Shown piece by piece: positions 43,670 to 52,669 of a stretch of DNA of 64,000 nt. A program made the translations under genes and the position numbers. The stretch spans positions 38,496-102,495 of the forward strand of contig JAGWUP010000011.1 in NCBI GenBank assembly GCA_028868375.1, in the 5' to 3' direction. Below the pieces are notes generated by a model that ran no database searches, was not told the origin of the DNA, and saw nothing but the letters and a program-made list of their open reading frames with translations. Each line of letters opens with the position of its first letter. The first letter of the stretch is position 1. Source of the stretch: Elusimicrobiota bacterium. GTDB lineage: Bacteria; Elusimicrobiota; Elusimicrobia; UBA1565; UBA9628.

Positions 43670-46012
43670 ATGGCGAACACGCCTCGCGGCCAACCGGAGC
43701 GCGGCGCGCCCGCGACCCAGACGATGACCCGGGAGCCGAGCCGGGTCGTCGTCTTTACCGGCCCCAAGGAAGGCGTGGGCAAGAGCACCCTCTGCCTCAA
43801 CCTCGCCCTGGCCTGGGCGGGCAGCCAGAACCGCAAGGTCATCATCGTCCACATGGACTCGCTCTGCCGCAACGACTTAAGCTACCAGCTAGGCGTCAAC
43901 CCGCCGACCTTGGCCAGCATGGCCCAGATGGTGGGAGACAATCCGACCGGCCTGGGGCGCCTGCTGCGCGGGCGCATACCCTTGACGAACTGGGGCGTGG
44001 GGCTGCTGCCGCTGGCCGCGCGGCGCCAGGAGATGCTGTCGCTCTCGCCGCAGGTCATCGTCAAGATCCTGGGCTGCCTGGCGGAGACCTACGATCTTTT
44101 TCTCGACGTCGACCCCTATTTCCCGATGCAGGTCTTCGCCTTCGACCTGGCCGATCTCGTCTATTGGACCTGCCTGCCGCAGCGCTCGCATTTCGAGGCC
44201 ACCTACAGCCTTTTCTCGGAGATCAAGGCCCTGCATTTCCCGCTCGACAAGTTCGAGATCGTCGTCAACCAGGCCAATCTGCCGGGCGCGCTGACTCCCA
44301 GCGAGGTGGATCGCTTCTTCAACGCGATGCAGAAGCGCGTGCTGGCCTACCTGCCTTGGGAGGACTTAATCCCCGAGTTCGCCAACACGCAGAAAATACT
44401 GGTCGTGGAATCGCTGCAGAGCGAGTGGGTCAAGACCGGCCTGCGCTTGCTGTTGGGGCGCACCCTGGAGATCGAGCCGACCCTCAAGCAGTGGGAGTCC
44501 AGCCTGGCTCCAGAGGAGTTCAGCCAAGCCGCGGATTTCCTCTGGCGCCCCACGGCGTCGAAGGGTCCGGCGCCGCAGACCACCGAGAGGCGACGCTCGG
44601 GCGCCGCGCCTTCGGGCCCGGCCCCCGAATTTTGGGACGAGCTCAAGACGAAGGTGCACAAGCAGGTCGTGGCGGCGATGGAAACGGAGCACATCCGCAT
44701 TTCCGATGAGACCAACCAGAACGAGGCGAACCGCGAGAAGGTGGGCTTGATCATAGAGAATATCCTGCAGCGGGAGGCCAACCTTACCCTCTCCAGAGCC
44801 CAGCGGGAGCTGTTCACCGGCGAGCTGGTCGACGAGATACTCGGGCTGGGGCCTCTGCAGCACTTGCTGCGGGATCCCTCCATCAACGAGATCATGGTGA
44901 ACTCCTACGACAAGATCTACATCGAGCAGAAGGGCGAGCTGGTGCAGCTGCCCACCCGCTTTCGCAACGACGAGCAGGTCGTGCAGGTCATCAAGCGCAT
45001 CGTCGCTCCCGTCGGCCGCCGCATCGACGAATCGGTGCCGCTGGTCGACGCGCGCTTGAAGGACGGCTCGCGCGTCAACGCCATCATCGCCCCCCTGGCC
45101 GTCTCCGGCCCGACCTTGACGATCCGGCGCTTCTCGGCCAAGCCCTTCACGGCCGAGCAGCTCATCGGCTTCGGCTCGACCACGCCGACCATCATCGATT
45201 TTCTGCGGGCGGCCGTCATCACCAAGAAGAACACCCTGATCTCCGGCGGCACCGGCACCGGCAAGACGACCTTCCTGAACATGCTGTCGAACTACATACC
45301 GGAGGGGGAGCGCATCATCACCGTGGAGGACACCGCGGAGCTGCGCCTGCTGGCGCAGCACTGGATCCGCCTGGAGTCGCGGCCGCCGAACATCGAGGGC
45401 AAGGGCGAGATCACGATCCGCGACCTCATCAAGAACTGCCTGCGCATGCGCCCCGACCGCATCGTCGTGGGCGAGTGCCGCGGAGGCGAGGCCCTCGACA
45501 TGCTGCAGGCGATGAACACCGGCCACGAGGGGTCGCTGGCGACGCTGCACGCCAACACCCCCTCCGACGCCATCTCGCGGCTCTCGGCGATGTGCTTGAT
45601 GGCGGGCACCGACTTGCCCATGAACGTGCTCATCGAGATGATCTCCAGCGCCGTCAACCTGTTCGTCCAGATCACGCGCTTCCCGGACGGCCGGCGCCGC
45701 ACGACCTGGATCACCGAATGCGTCGGCCGCGACGGCGTCCATATCCTGACCAAGAACATCTTCCGCTTCATCCAGACCTACGTGGACGAGAGGGGCAGGA
45801 GCTACGGCTACTACACGGCCTGCGACTACGTGCCCCGCTTCTATTCCGAGTTCAAGCTCAAGGGCCTCGACATACCGAAGGAAATCTTCGTGAGCGAGCG
45901 CACCAAGAAGAAGAACGGCCGGCCCAACGCGATCGACGAGCTGCTCAAGCAGGGCATCCCCGTGCCCGAGGACGCCGAGTCCGTGGCCGAGCATCAAGGG
46001 GGCCTGCACTGA
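43670..46012 (+). CDS. Fused CpaE/TadZ localisation ATPase and CpaF/TadA secretion ATPase
   Basis: 780 residues combining two Tad proteins. Residues about 25-280 are a MinD/ParA-like domain with deviant Walker A GPKEGVGKST (CpaE/TadZ, which places the apparatus in the cell). A linker of about 40 residues leads to a full CpaF/TadA traffic ATPase: NEIMVNS, Walker A SGGTGTGKTT near residue 525, the RMRPDRIVVGECRGGEA Walker B region and GHEGSLATLHAN. These are separate genes in known Tad loci. The fusion would tie polar placement directly to the motor. The stop overlaps tadB (TGATG). Confidence 0.88.
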   Translation: MANTPRGQPERGAPATQTMTREPSRVVVFTGPKEGVGKSTLCLNLALAWAGSQNRKVIIVHMDSLCRNDLSYQLGVNPPTLASMAQMVGDNPTGLGRLLRGRIPLTNWGVGLLPLAARRQEMLSLSPQVIVKILGCLAETYDLFLDVDPYFPMQVFAFDLADLVYWTCLPQRSHFEATYSLFSEIKALHFPLDKFEIVVNQANLPGALTPSEVDRFFNAMQKRVLAYLPWEDLIPEFANTQKILVVESLQSEWVKTGLRLLLGRTLEIEPTLKQWESSLAPEEFSQAADFLWRPTASKGPAPQTTERRRSGAAPSGPAPEFWDELKTKVHKQVVAAMETEHIRISDETNQNEANREKVGLIIENILQREANLTLSRAQRELFTGELVDEILGLGPLQHLLRDPSINEIMVNSYDKIYIEQKGELVQLPTRFRNDEQVVQVIKRIVAPVGRRIDESVPLVDARLKDGSRVNAIIAPLAVSGPTLTIRRFSAKPFTAEQLIGFGSTTPTIIDFLRAAVITKKNTLISGGTGTGKTTFLNMLSNYIPEGERIITVEDTAELRLLAQHWIRLESRPPNIEGKGEITIRDLIKNCLRMRPDRIVVGECRGGEALDMLQAMNTGHEGSLATLHANTPSDAISRLSAMCLMAGTDLPMNVLIEMISSAVNLFVQITRFPDGRRRTTWITECVGRDGVHILTKNIFRFIQTYVDERGRSYGYYTACDYVPRFYSEFKLKGLDIPKEIFVSERTKKKNGRPNAIDELLKQGIPVPEDAESVAEHQGGLH

Positions 46013-47523
46013 TGAGCCGCGCGGCGGCTTTCCTGTCCGTCCTCCTGCTGTCGGCTCCCGCCGCGGCCCAGGTGTTCACTCCGGCCCAGGTCAAGTTCAT
46101 GCTGGACAAGGACAAGGGGGCCGAGGCCAAGACGCAGCGGTTCTATCATTTCTTCAAGAAGAACCGGGATCCCAGCCTGCAGGCTCCCGCCTGGATCGAC
46201 CAGACGCTCGACGCCATGATCCGGCGGCCGGTCTGGCGGGACCCGGAGGAAGGCATCCTCAACGAGGCCCAGCTCTGGCAGGCCCCGGTCTCCGTGCTCT
46301 ATGAGTTCTTCGAGATCACGCGCAAGACGCTGCTGCCTTCCGACGGGGGGCAGTTGGAAAGCCCCGCCGCCTTGATCAGCGACTACGAGGACAACCGCGT
46401 GCGCTTCCAGATGTCGCTGGACCGGCTCTATCGCGCGCGGCTGGACAGTTCGCTGGGGGGGCGCGGCCGGGCCGTCATGGCCGACTTCAACCTGATCGCT
46501 AAGGAGATGGACAGCGTCTTGGACGGCCTGACCAACGGAGACGTGAAGCGCTACCGCTCCTCCGTCCTCGCCATCGCCGCCTTGTCCAACGGCGCCTACT
46601 CGGCCTTGTGGGAGCAGCCGCGCGGCTATGCCCCGCCGCCGTCCCCGAACGCCAAGAGCTCCCTGGTCGTGGCTTATCTGCTCAAGCTTTTGGGAATCTT
46701 CGCGATGTTCTGCGCCGGCTGGTTTTTGGCCACCCTCAACGAGAAGAAGATCGACGAGCTCATCGAGCGCTACAAGGCCAAGGCCAAGGATTGGGCGCAT
46801 GAGTACGAGCGGCAGTTCTTGACCATCAAGGTCAACTACTTGGTCGGCGCTCCCATCGCCCTGGGCCTGCTGCTGGGCATTTTGAGCTTCGATCCCTTCG
46901 GATTTCTGATCTTCACCGGCTTCGGCGTCTACGCGGGCTTGAGCCTGCCCGGCTGGCTGCTGCGCAATATCCGCTATCGGCGCGGGGTGCGCTGCGAGGC
47001 GCAGTTGATGGACGCCTTGATCTTGATGTCGAACGGCCTGAAGTCCGGGGTCGATCTGGTCGGCTGCCTGGCCTTGGTGCAGCGCGACCTGCCGCCGCCG
47101 ATCTCCGAGGAGTTCGGGCTTTGCATCAAGAACTACCAGCTCGGCATGAGCCTGGAGAAAGCCCTCGAGGGGATCGAAAACCGCATCGAGAGCCGCTTGC
47201 TCTCCTATATGATCAAGGCGGTCGTCATCCAGCGCTCGGTCGGCGGCAACCTCACGAAGATTTTCGACCGGATCGTCGAGAACATCCGCGAGGAGGCGAA
47301 GCTGGTCGAAAAGACCGCCGCGATGACGGCCCAGCAGCGCATCCAGGCCATCGTCGTGGGCATCATGCCCTGGATCATGCTGCTGTTGATGTTCGCCTTC
47401 CAGCCGGAGGCGATGAGGGAGTTCTATTTCTCCGCCACGGGCCTGCTGGTGCTGCTGTTCTGCACGGTCTGGATGGCGATCGGCATGAAGCTGGTCAACA
47501 AGCTCGGGGACATCCACGTATGA
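46012..47523 (+). CDS. tadB: TadB-like platform protein with exported N-terminal extension
   Basis: 503 residues, well above the usual 300 or so. The first 22 residues are a signal peptide and residues 23-205 form an extra region, probably periplasmic, before the first transmembrane helix (about 207-227). The rest is a type II secretion F domain with MDALILMSNGLKSGVDL and LGMSLEKALEGI motifs and C-terminal helices, as in TadB. The extension has no recognised family and might contact the secretin or pilins. Coupled on both sides by overlapping stops and starts. Confidence 0.82.
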   Translation: MSRAAAFLSVLLLSAPAAAQVFTPAQVKFMLDKDKGAEAKTQRFYHFFKKNRDPSLQAPAWIDQTLDAMIRRPVWRDPEEGILNEAQLWQAPVSVLYEFFEITRKTLLPSDGGQLESPAALISDYEDNRVRFQMSLDRLYRARLDSSLGGRGRAVMADFNLIAKEMDSVLDGLTNGDVKRYRSSVLAIAALSNGAYSALWEQPRGYAPPPSPNAKSSLVVAYLLKLLGIFAMFCAGWFLATLNEKKIDELIERYKAKAKDWAHEYERQFLTIKVNYLVGAPIALGLLLGILSFDPFGFLIFTGFGVYAGLSLPGWLLRNIRYRRGVRCEAQLMDALILMSNGLKSGVDLVGCLALVQRDLPPPISEEFGLCIKNYQLGMSLEKALEGIENRIESRLLSYMIKAVVIQRSVGGNLTKIFDRIVENIREEAKLVEKTAAMTAQQRIQAIVVGIMPWIMLLLMFAFQPEAMREFYFSATGLLVLLFCTVWMAIGMKLVNKLGDIHV

Positions 47524-48419
47524 GCATGACCGCCCCGTGGGTCCATTATCTGCTGCTGGTCATCGGGGTGCTGGGCTCGGTGGCCGCCTATACGGCGGTC
47601 AACCGCCTCTTCGCGCCGCCGGTGGAGGACGAGGGCGACCTGTCCAAGCTCGCCAAGAAGGAAGCGGGCATGACGACGGCCTTCTCGAGCCTCAATCCGA
47701 AAGGCAGCCTCATCGACCGCCTCGATCTGTTCCTGCTGCGGACCTTCCATCTCGACGTCAGGATCGAGGAGCTCTACATGCTCATGGGGCGCCCCGCCAA
47801 GCCCTCCCCGCTCGAGATGCTGCACATGAAGGAAATGGTGGCCGTCGTGCTGGCCGCGGTCATGGTCTACGTCTCGGGCGTCCCGGCCTTGGGCCTGCTC
47901 GGCCTGGCCGGCTTCATGCTGCCGGATTCCATCTTCAAGAGCCGGATCAAGGCGCGGCAGTTCGAGATCATGACATCCTTCCCGACCTTCGTCGACTTGA
48001 CGGCGCTGACGATCGAGGCGGGGCTCGACTACATGTCGGCGATCGAGAGGATCCTTAAAAATTCCAAGTCCACCTCCCAGTTGGAGATCGAACTCCAGAA
48101 GACGGTCAACGAGATACAGCTCGGCTACTCGCGCAAGGACGCCTTGAAAAGGCTGGCGCTGCGCACCGGCGTCCAGGAGATCCGCTCCTTCGTGGGGCTC
48201 ATCATCCAATCCGACGAGCTGGGCACCAGCCTGGTCGAGCTGCTGCGCAGCTACGCGGCCGACATGCGCTTCCGCCGGCTCAACAAGGCCGAGAAGCTGG
48301 CGGCTCAGGCTTCCACCAAGATGCTGATCCCGCTGTTCATCTTCATCTTCCCCACGGTCTTCATCCTGATGCTGTCGCCGATGCTCAAGTCCTTCATGCA
48401 CGGAGGGCTGGGCTTCTAA
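47520..48419 (+). CDS. tadC: TadC-like inner-membrane platform protein
   Basis: 299 residues. N-terminal helix, then the T2SSF domain with FPTFVDLTALTIEAGLDYMSAIERI and IQSDELGTSLVELLRSYAADMRFRR, and C-terminal helices. Partner of TadB in the inner-membrane platform that transmits ATPase motion to the pilus base. ATG overlaps the tadB stop (ATGA), and its own stop overlaps the next gene. Confidence 0.9.
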   Translation: MSMTAPWVHYLLLVIGVLGSVAAYTAVNRLFAPPVEDEGDLSKLAKKEAGMTTAFSSLNPKGSLIDRLDLFLLRTFHLDVRIEELYMLMGRPAKPSPLEMLHMKEMVAVVLAAVMVYVSGVPALGLLGLAGFMLPDSIFKSRIKARQFEIMTSFPTFVDLTALTIEAGLDYMSAIERILKNSKSTSQLEIELQKTVNEIQLGYSRKDALKRLALRTGVQEIRSFVGLIIQSDELGTSLVELLRSYAADMRFRRLNKAEKLAAQASTKMLIPLFIFIFPTVFILMLSPMLKSFMHGGLGF

Positions 48420-49744
48420 TGTTCCCGCTGCCCCTGGCCGCGCTGCTTTTCGTTGCCCCCGCGCGCGCGAGCGGGCATTACCAGGACGACGCCCTGCTGC
48501 TCGACATGTCGAAGCTCAACCTCGGCGCCATCACCAGCCCGGACGACAAGAAGAAGTACATCTACACCATCCAGCTCGAGAAGGCGCGCATCACCCACAA
48601 CATGCTCAAGCAGGTTTACGAGAACGCCTTCGATCTCTACAAAAAGGGGGAGTTCAACGCGGCCCACGACCTGACCTCCAAGATCTTGGCCATCGATCCG
48701 AGCGACCAGGACGCGTCGATGCTGCAGGCCGCCACCATCGATCTCAACGGCTCGCCCCACCCGCTGCTCTCGGAGCGCCGGTTCGTGAAGGACAAGTTCG
48801 ACGAGGGGATGTCTCTCTACCAGCAGGGGCGGCTGGTCGAAGCCTCGGAGCGTTGGGAGCAGGCCGTCAAGCTTTCGCCCAGCAATCTGAAGACCCGCTA
48901 TTGGCTCAAGAAGGTCGATCGGGAGCTTGCCGAGGAGCATTTCCGCCGCGGCCAGCTGGCTTATCGCCAGCATCGCCTCCAGGAGACCCTCGATCAGTGG
49001 TACTCGGCCCTGGTGCTCTACCCTCATTATCCGCGTCTTTCGGCCGCCATCGCGAAGGTCGAGGCCGAGCGGCGGGAGGAGGAGGCCAACGACAAGCTGC
49101 AGACGGCCCTGAACCTTTACAGCCAGGGCAAGACCGTGGAATCCCTGCGCACGCTCGACCAGGTTCTGCAGGAGGGGCCGGGCAACGTCAAGGCGCAGAA
49201 GCTGATGGCCGAGATCCGCTCGGAGATGGCAAGCCAGCACGTCGCCGCGGGCCGCCAGCTCTACGAGGACCGCAAGTACGAGCAGGCGATCGCCGAATGG
49301 AAAGAGGCGACCACCTACGGTTACGATCCCCAGGCGGCGGGGGAGTTGATCGCCCGCGCCAAGGAGCAGATGCGCCGGGATGAGGAGGCGAGGGCGCGCG
49401 CGGCCGAGGCGGCCAAGAAGCGGGAGGAGCAGGCCAAGGAGCAGGCCGAGGAAGCCGCCAAGGCCGAGGCGCAGAAGAAAGCCGACGCCGCCAAGGCCCA
49501 GGCCGCCCAACAGGCGGCGGCGCAACAGGGCGGGACGCCGGGCGCCGGCGGCCCTCCGGAGACCTCCGAGGAAGCGCGCAAATCATCCCAGCAGCATTAT
49601 CTCTCCGGCGTCATTTATTTCCAGGAAGGCAATTACCAGAAGGCCAAGGAGGAGTGGACCCTGGCCTTGCAGCTTGACCCGGCCAATCCGGACGCGAAAG
49701 CGGGCCTCGACCGCATCGAGCAGCTCTACAACCAGGGACAATAA
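48419..49744 (+). CDS. Exported TPR protein of the Tad locus (TadD-like position)
   Basis: 441 residues with a signal peptide and several TPR units (about 60-320, for example AFDLYKKGEFNAAHDLTSKILAIDPSD). A strongly charged Ala/Glu/Lys-rich helix (about 318-370) and one more TPR at the end (SGVIYFQEGNYQKAKEEW) follow. Classical TadD is a TPR lipoprotein needed for pilus assembly; this protein is longer and lacks an obvious lipobox, so equivalence is by position and repeats only. Confidence 0.75.
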   Translation: MFPLPLAALLFVAPARASGHYQDDALLLDMSKLNLGAITSPDDKKKYIYTIQLEKARITHNMLKQVYENAFDLYKKGEFNAAHDLTSKILAIDPSDQDASMLQAATIDLNGSPHPLLSERRFVKDKFDEGMSLYQQGRLVEASERWEQAVKLSPSNLKTRYWLKKVDRELAEEHFRRGQLAYRQHRLQETLDQWYSALVLYPHYPRLSAAIAKVEAERREEEANDKLQTALNLYSQGKTVESLRTLDQVLQEGPGNVKAQKLMAEIRSEMASQHVAAGRQLYEDRKYEQAIAEWKEATTYGYDPQAAGELIARAKEQMRRDEEARARAAEAAKKREEQAKEQAEEAAKAEAQKKADAAKAQAAQQAAAQQGGTPGAGGPPETSEEARKSSQQHYLSGVIYFQEGNYQKAKEEWTLALQLDPANPDAKAGLDRIEQLYNQGQ

Positions 49745-50874
49745 TGCGACTTTCGGCCAAGTGGTTCCTATGGTTCTCGGCGATCGGCATCTACGTGATG
49801 TTTTTGGGCGGCATCTTCTATTACAACCTGTTCAAATGGACCTTTGACGAGAAGCTGAAGCAGGAGGCCATCGACATGGTCCGCCTCTACGCGCCGACGC
49901 TCGTTGAGGGGCTCAGCCGCAGCCAGGCGGCGATCACGATGGACGAATTCGACACGGTCACGCGCTTCTCGAAGGACGAGAGGGTCGCTTCCCTGGTTTA
50001 CTTGAACAAATACGGCGAGGTGCGCTGGTTCAAGGACCCCAAGGAGATCACGAAGACCTTCGACGACTTCTCCAAGGACGATCCTCCGCCGACGGACGCC
50101 ATCGAGCAGGCCTGGCTGTCGAAATCCCCGATCGTGCGGGCGGTGCCGAACCTTCCCCTCTACGACATCGCCATCCCGCTGGCGCTGCGCGGCGACGTCC
50201 TCGGCATCTTGGACCTGCAGATCAGCCGCGCGGGCGTGGTCAAGGTCATCAACAAGGCCATGCGCAAGTACGCCGTCGGGGCGGTCGGGGTCCTGCTGCT
50301 CTTGGGCATCCCGCTCTACTTCTTCCTGCACCACTTCGTCTTGAACCCCCTCTTGACGCTGCGCGATTCCATCGAGGCCATCTCCTTCAAGACCCTGGAG
50401 CTGAAGTTTCCGCCCCGCAACGACGAGATCGGCGATGTGGCCGGCGTGATCGGCCTCTTTTTGGCCAAGGTCAGGGCGGAGGTCGCCAACGCGATGATCA
50501 AGGAGAAGCAGCGCGGCATCGCCGAGGCCCGTTGGTGGGAATCCATCCTGGGGGCGATCGTCGCCAAGAACCACAGGGCGATCGTGGTCGACGAGGACAA
50601 CAGCGTCCTTTACACCAACTTCCCGGTGACCGTGGGCGCGGGCGGCGAGGCCAAGCTGCATCTGCTCGACGTCATCGACAGCCAGCAGCAGGACTTGCTG
50701 CGCTTGGTCGGCATGGCCCTGGATCGTCCGAATCAGGTCATCGAGGCCGACACGACCTTTCGGGCGGACCCCTGTCATGTCAAGGTGGTGCATCTGGAGG
50801 AGGACGGCGAATTGCGCCGAACCCTGATCCTCTTCGAGCCGAAGGCCGTTCCTGGCCGCATCGGCCCGGTTTGA
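49744..50874 (+). CDS. HAMP-containing membrane sensor without kinase domain
   Basis: 376 residues. Transmembrane helix 1 (about 10-30), a periplasmic sensing region (about 31-175), helix 2 (about 176-199), a HAMP domain (about 200-255) and a C-terminal PAS-like region with AIVVDEDNSVLYTNF. No histidine kinase, cyclase or methyl-accepting region follows, so the signal must pass by protein contact, perhaps to the pseudo-receiver or kinases downstream. Overlaps the TPR gene by 1 nt, tying it to the Tad operon. Confidence 0.75.
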   Translation: MRLSAKWFLWFSAIGIYVMFLGGIFYYNLFKWTFDEKLKQEAIDMVRLYAPTLVEGLSRSQAAITMDEFDTVTRFSKDERVASLVYLNKYGEVRWFKDPKEITKTFDDFSKDDPPPTDAIEQAWLSKSPIVRAVPNLPLYDIAIPLALRGDVLGILDLQISRAGVVKVINKAMRKYAVGAVGVLLLLGIPLYFFLHHFVLNPLLTLRDSIEAISFKTLELKFPPRNDEIGDVAGVIGLFLAKVRAEVANAMIKEKQRGIAEARWWESILGAIVAKNHRAIVVDEDNSVLYTNFPVTVGAGGEAKLHLLDVIDSQQQDLLRLVGMALDRPNQVIEADTTFRADPCHVKVVHLEEDGELRRTLILFEPKAVPGRIGPV

Positions 50875-50888
50875 CGACCTCCCGCCTA

Positions 50889-50917
50889 TTGCACAAGAGC
50901 GCCACTTCTGTTACTCT
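50889..50917 (+). promoter_or_regulatory. Promoter TTGCAC-17-TACTCT
   Basis: TTGCAC (50889-50894), 17-bp spacer, TACTCT (50912-50917). Predicted start near 50924 leaves a 30-nt leader with a GAGGAG ribosome binding site before ATG 50954. Confidence 0.55.
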
Positions 50918-50953
50918 AGGCGTTGCCTAAAACCCCTATCGAGGAGCCCGACG

Positions 50954-51391
50954 ATGAGCTACCAAGTCAAGAGGATCAATCCCTACTGGCATTCGCATCC
51001 GATGATTCCGGCGAGCGTGGCGATCGGCATCATCGTCGGCGCGGTCGGCTTCGTGACCGGCAAGGCGGTGATCGGAGGAATCGGCGCCCTGATCGTCGCC
51101 GGAGCCATCCTGTTCGCGGCCAAGCCCGTCCTGTCCGCGCTGCTGGGAACCCTGGGCGTGCTGGGGGGCCTGGCCCAGTTCGTCGTGCTGCCGCGCGACC
51201 TCAACACCTCGACCCTCAGCCTGCCGATGCGCTGGGGAGCGGCGATCCTGTTCGGGCTGTTCTACATGGTGCTCATGGACGCCTTGGTGCTCGTGGTGGC
51301 CGTGCTCTACAACCTTTACGCGAGCGCATTGGGATTGGGGGGATTGAGCCTGGATCTCGAGGCGGCCGAGGACGAGGGGCCCGCCGCCTGA
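50954..51391 (+). CDS. Small polytopic membrane protein of unknown function
   Basis: 145 residues with about four hydrophobic helices separated by short loops; the central helices are glycine-rich (VAIGIIVGAVGFVTGKAVIGG). A GAGGAG ribosome binding site lies 7 nt upstream. No family recognised. It overlaps the pseudo-receiver regulator by 1 nt and is probably co-expressed with it, perhaps as a membrane partner. Confidence 0.6.
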   Translation: MSYQVKRINPYWHSHPMIPASVAIGIIVGAVGFVTGKAVIGGIGALIVAGAILFAAKPVLSALLGTLGVLGGLAQFVVLPRDLNTSTLSLPMRWGAAILFGLFYMVLMDALVLVVAVLYNLYASALGLGGLSLDLEAAEDEGPAA

Positions 51392-52233
51392 TGCGCGTCA
51401 ACGTCATCTACGCCTCGCGCGAGCCCAATCGCGCCGGCGTGATCCTCGAGGCCCTGGGCGGGGGCGGGATGTCGGTGACGGTGGCGCAGCGCGCCAAGGA
51501 GGTCATGGGGCTCTTGGCCAACAAGGGCTGCGACCTTCTGCTGGTCGGCCAGAGGCTGGTCGACGAGGAGGGCTTGGCCCTGGTCAAGAATCTGCGCGCC
51601 AAGGGCCCCTGCCGGCAAATCCCGATCGTCGCCCTCGTCGAGCACGGCGACGCCCCCGCCTTCCCCGACAAGCCGCGCTCCGCCTACGCGCTTTTTGGAC
51701 AGCGCACCGCGGACACGATGAAGCGCTTCGAGTCCAATGGCGGGCGGCACCAAGCCGAGCCAGCGGCGCCGTCCGGCGCCTTCGCCAGCGACAAGGTCTC
51801 CATGCGCCTGGCCTTCTTCCAGGCCGGCGCGGATGAATGCTTGTCCCTGAATTGGGATGTCGCCGAGTGCGTCGCCCGGATCAAGGCCGTCCTGAGGCGA
51901 ACGCAGTCCAGCGTCGGCGAGGAGATCCTCAAGCTGGGCGAGATCGAGCTCAACCTGACCAGCTATACCCTGCACGTGGCCGGCAAGAAGGTCCCGTTGA
52001 CCAGCAAGGAGTTGGACCTCCTCTACGTCTTCTTGAGCTCCTCCAACCGTGTCTTGAGCCGCCCTTACTTGATCGAGCGGGTGTGGGGCTACAATTATTT
52101 CGGGTCTCCGCGCACGGTCGACGTCCATGTCCGCCGGCTGCGCGAGAAGCTGGGACCCGCCGCGCGCTTCATCACCACGATTCCCTGCGTCGGCTATAAG
52201 CTGGTCCCGCCCGGCGCCGGACTGCGGAGGTAA
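51391..52233 (+). CDS. OmpR-type DNA-binding protein with degenerate receiver
   Basis: 280 residues. The N-terminal half folds like a receiver but has lost its chemistry: the acidic pair is replaced in VIYASREPN, the phospho-acceptor position is Gly53 (LLLVGQRL) and the conserved lysine is missing in GADECLSLNW. An insert of about 40 residues (about 95-135) interrupts it. The C-terminal 100 residues are an intact OmpR/PhoB winged helix (LTSKELDLLYVF, SPRTVDVHVRRLREKLG, VGYKLV). It should bind DNA independently of phosphorylation; targets are likely within this locus but unproven. Confidence 0.85.
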   Translation: MRVNVIYASREPNRAGVILEALGGGGMSVTVAQRAKEVMGLLANKGCDLLLVGQRLVDEEGLALVKNLRAKGPCRQIPIVALVEHGDAPAFPDKPRSAYALFGQRTADTMKRFESNGGRHQAEPAAPSGAFASDKVSMRLAFFQAGADECLSLNWDVAECVARIKAVLRRTQSSVGEEILKLGEIELNLTSYTLHVAGKKVPLTSKELDLLYVFLSSSNRVLSRPYLIERVWGYNYFGSPRTVDVHVRRLREKLGPAARFITTIPCVGYKLVPPGAGLRR

Positions 52234-52235
52234 AC

Positions 52236-52622
52236 ATGCCCTCAGGCAAGCTCCCGAAGCTGCTGATCATCGACGACGACGCTCATTTGCGGGAAAGTCT
52301 GGCCGAAGTGCTCGAGCTCGACGGCTTCGAATGCCATCAGGCCGGCGCCGCCGAGGCGGGCATCGAGACCGCCAAGAAGATCGATCCGGACGTCGTCATC
52401 ATGGATATCCAGCTTCCGGATTCCTCCGGCTTCCAAATTTGCCAGGAGCTGCGCAAGCGCTCGAAGGCCACGATCCTGATCATGATGACCGGGCGCTTCC
52501 TGTCGGCGGAGGAGAAAAAACAGGGCTTCGAGCTGGGCGCGGACGAATACATGACCAAGCCCTTCGATCTGGCCGAGCTGTCGGTGCGCATCAAGCAATT
52601 GCTCTCCCGCAATAAAATCTAG
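52236..52622 (+). CDS. Single-domain response regulator
   Basis: 128-residue CheY-like receiver with complete residues: IIDDDAH, phospho-acceptor D57 in VVIMDIQLP, MMTG switch and TKPFD lysine. No output domain. It starts 2 nt after the pseudo-receiver gene, with a GGAGGT ribosome binding site, and is followed by a sensor kinase, so it may be a phosphorelay intermediate of this block. Confidence 0.88.
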   Translation: MPSGKLPKLLIIDDDAHLRESLAEVLELDGFECHQAGAAEAGIETAKKIDPDVVIMDIQLPDSSGFQICQELRKRSKATILIMMTGRFLSAEEKKQGFELGADEYMTKPFDLAELSVRIKQLLSRNKI

Positions 52623-52669
52623 GGCAGCAATACTTTGGCAATAGCCCCCGGCTAAGCTTGGCATCAGCT

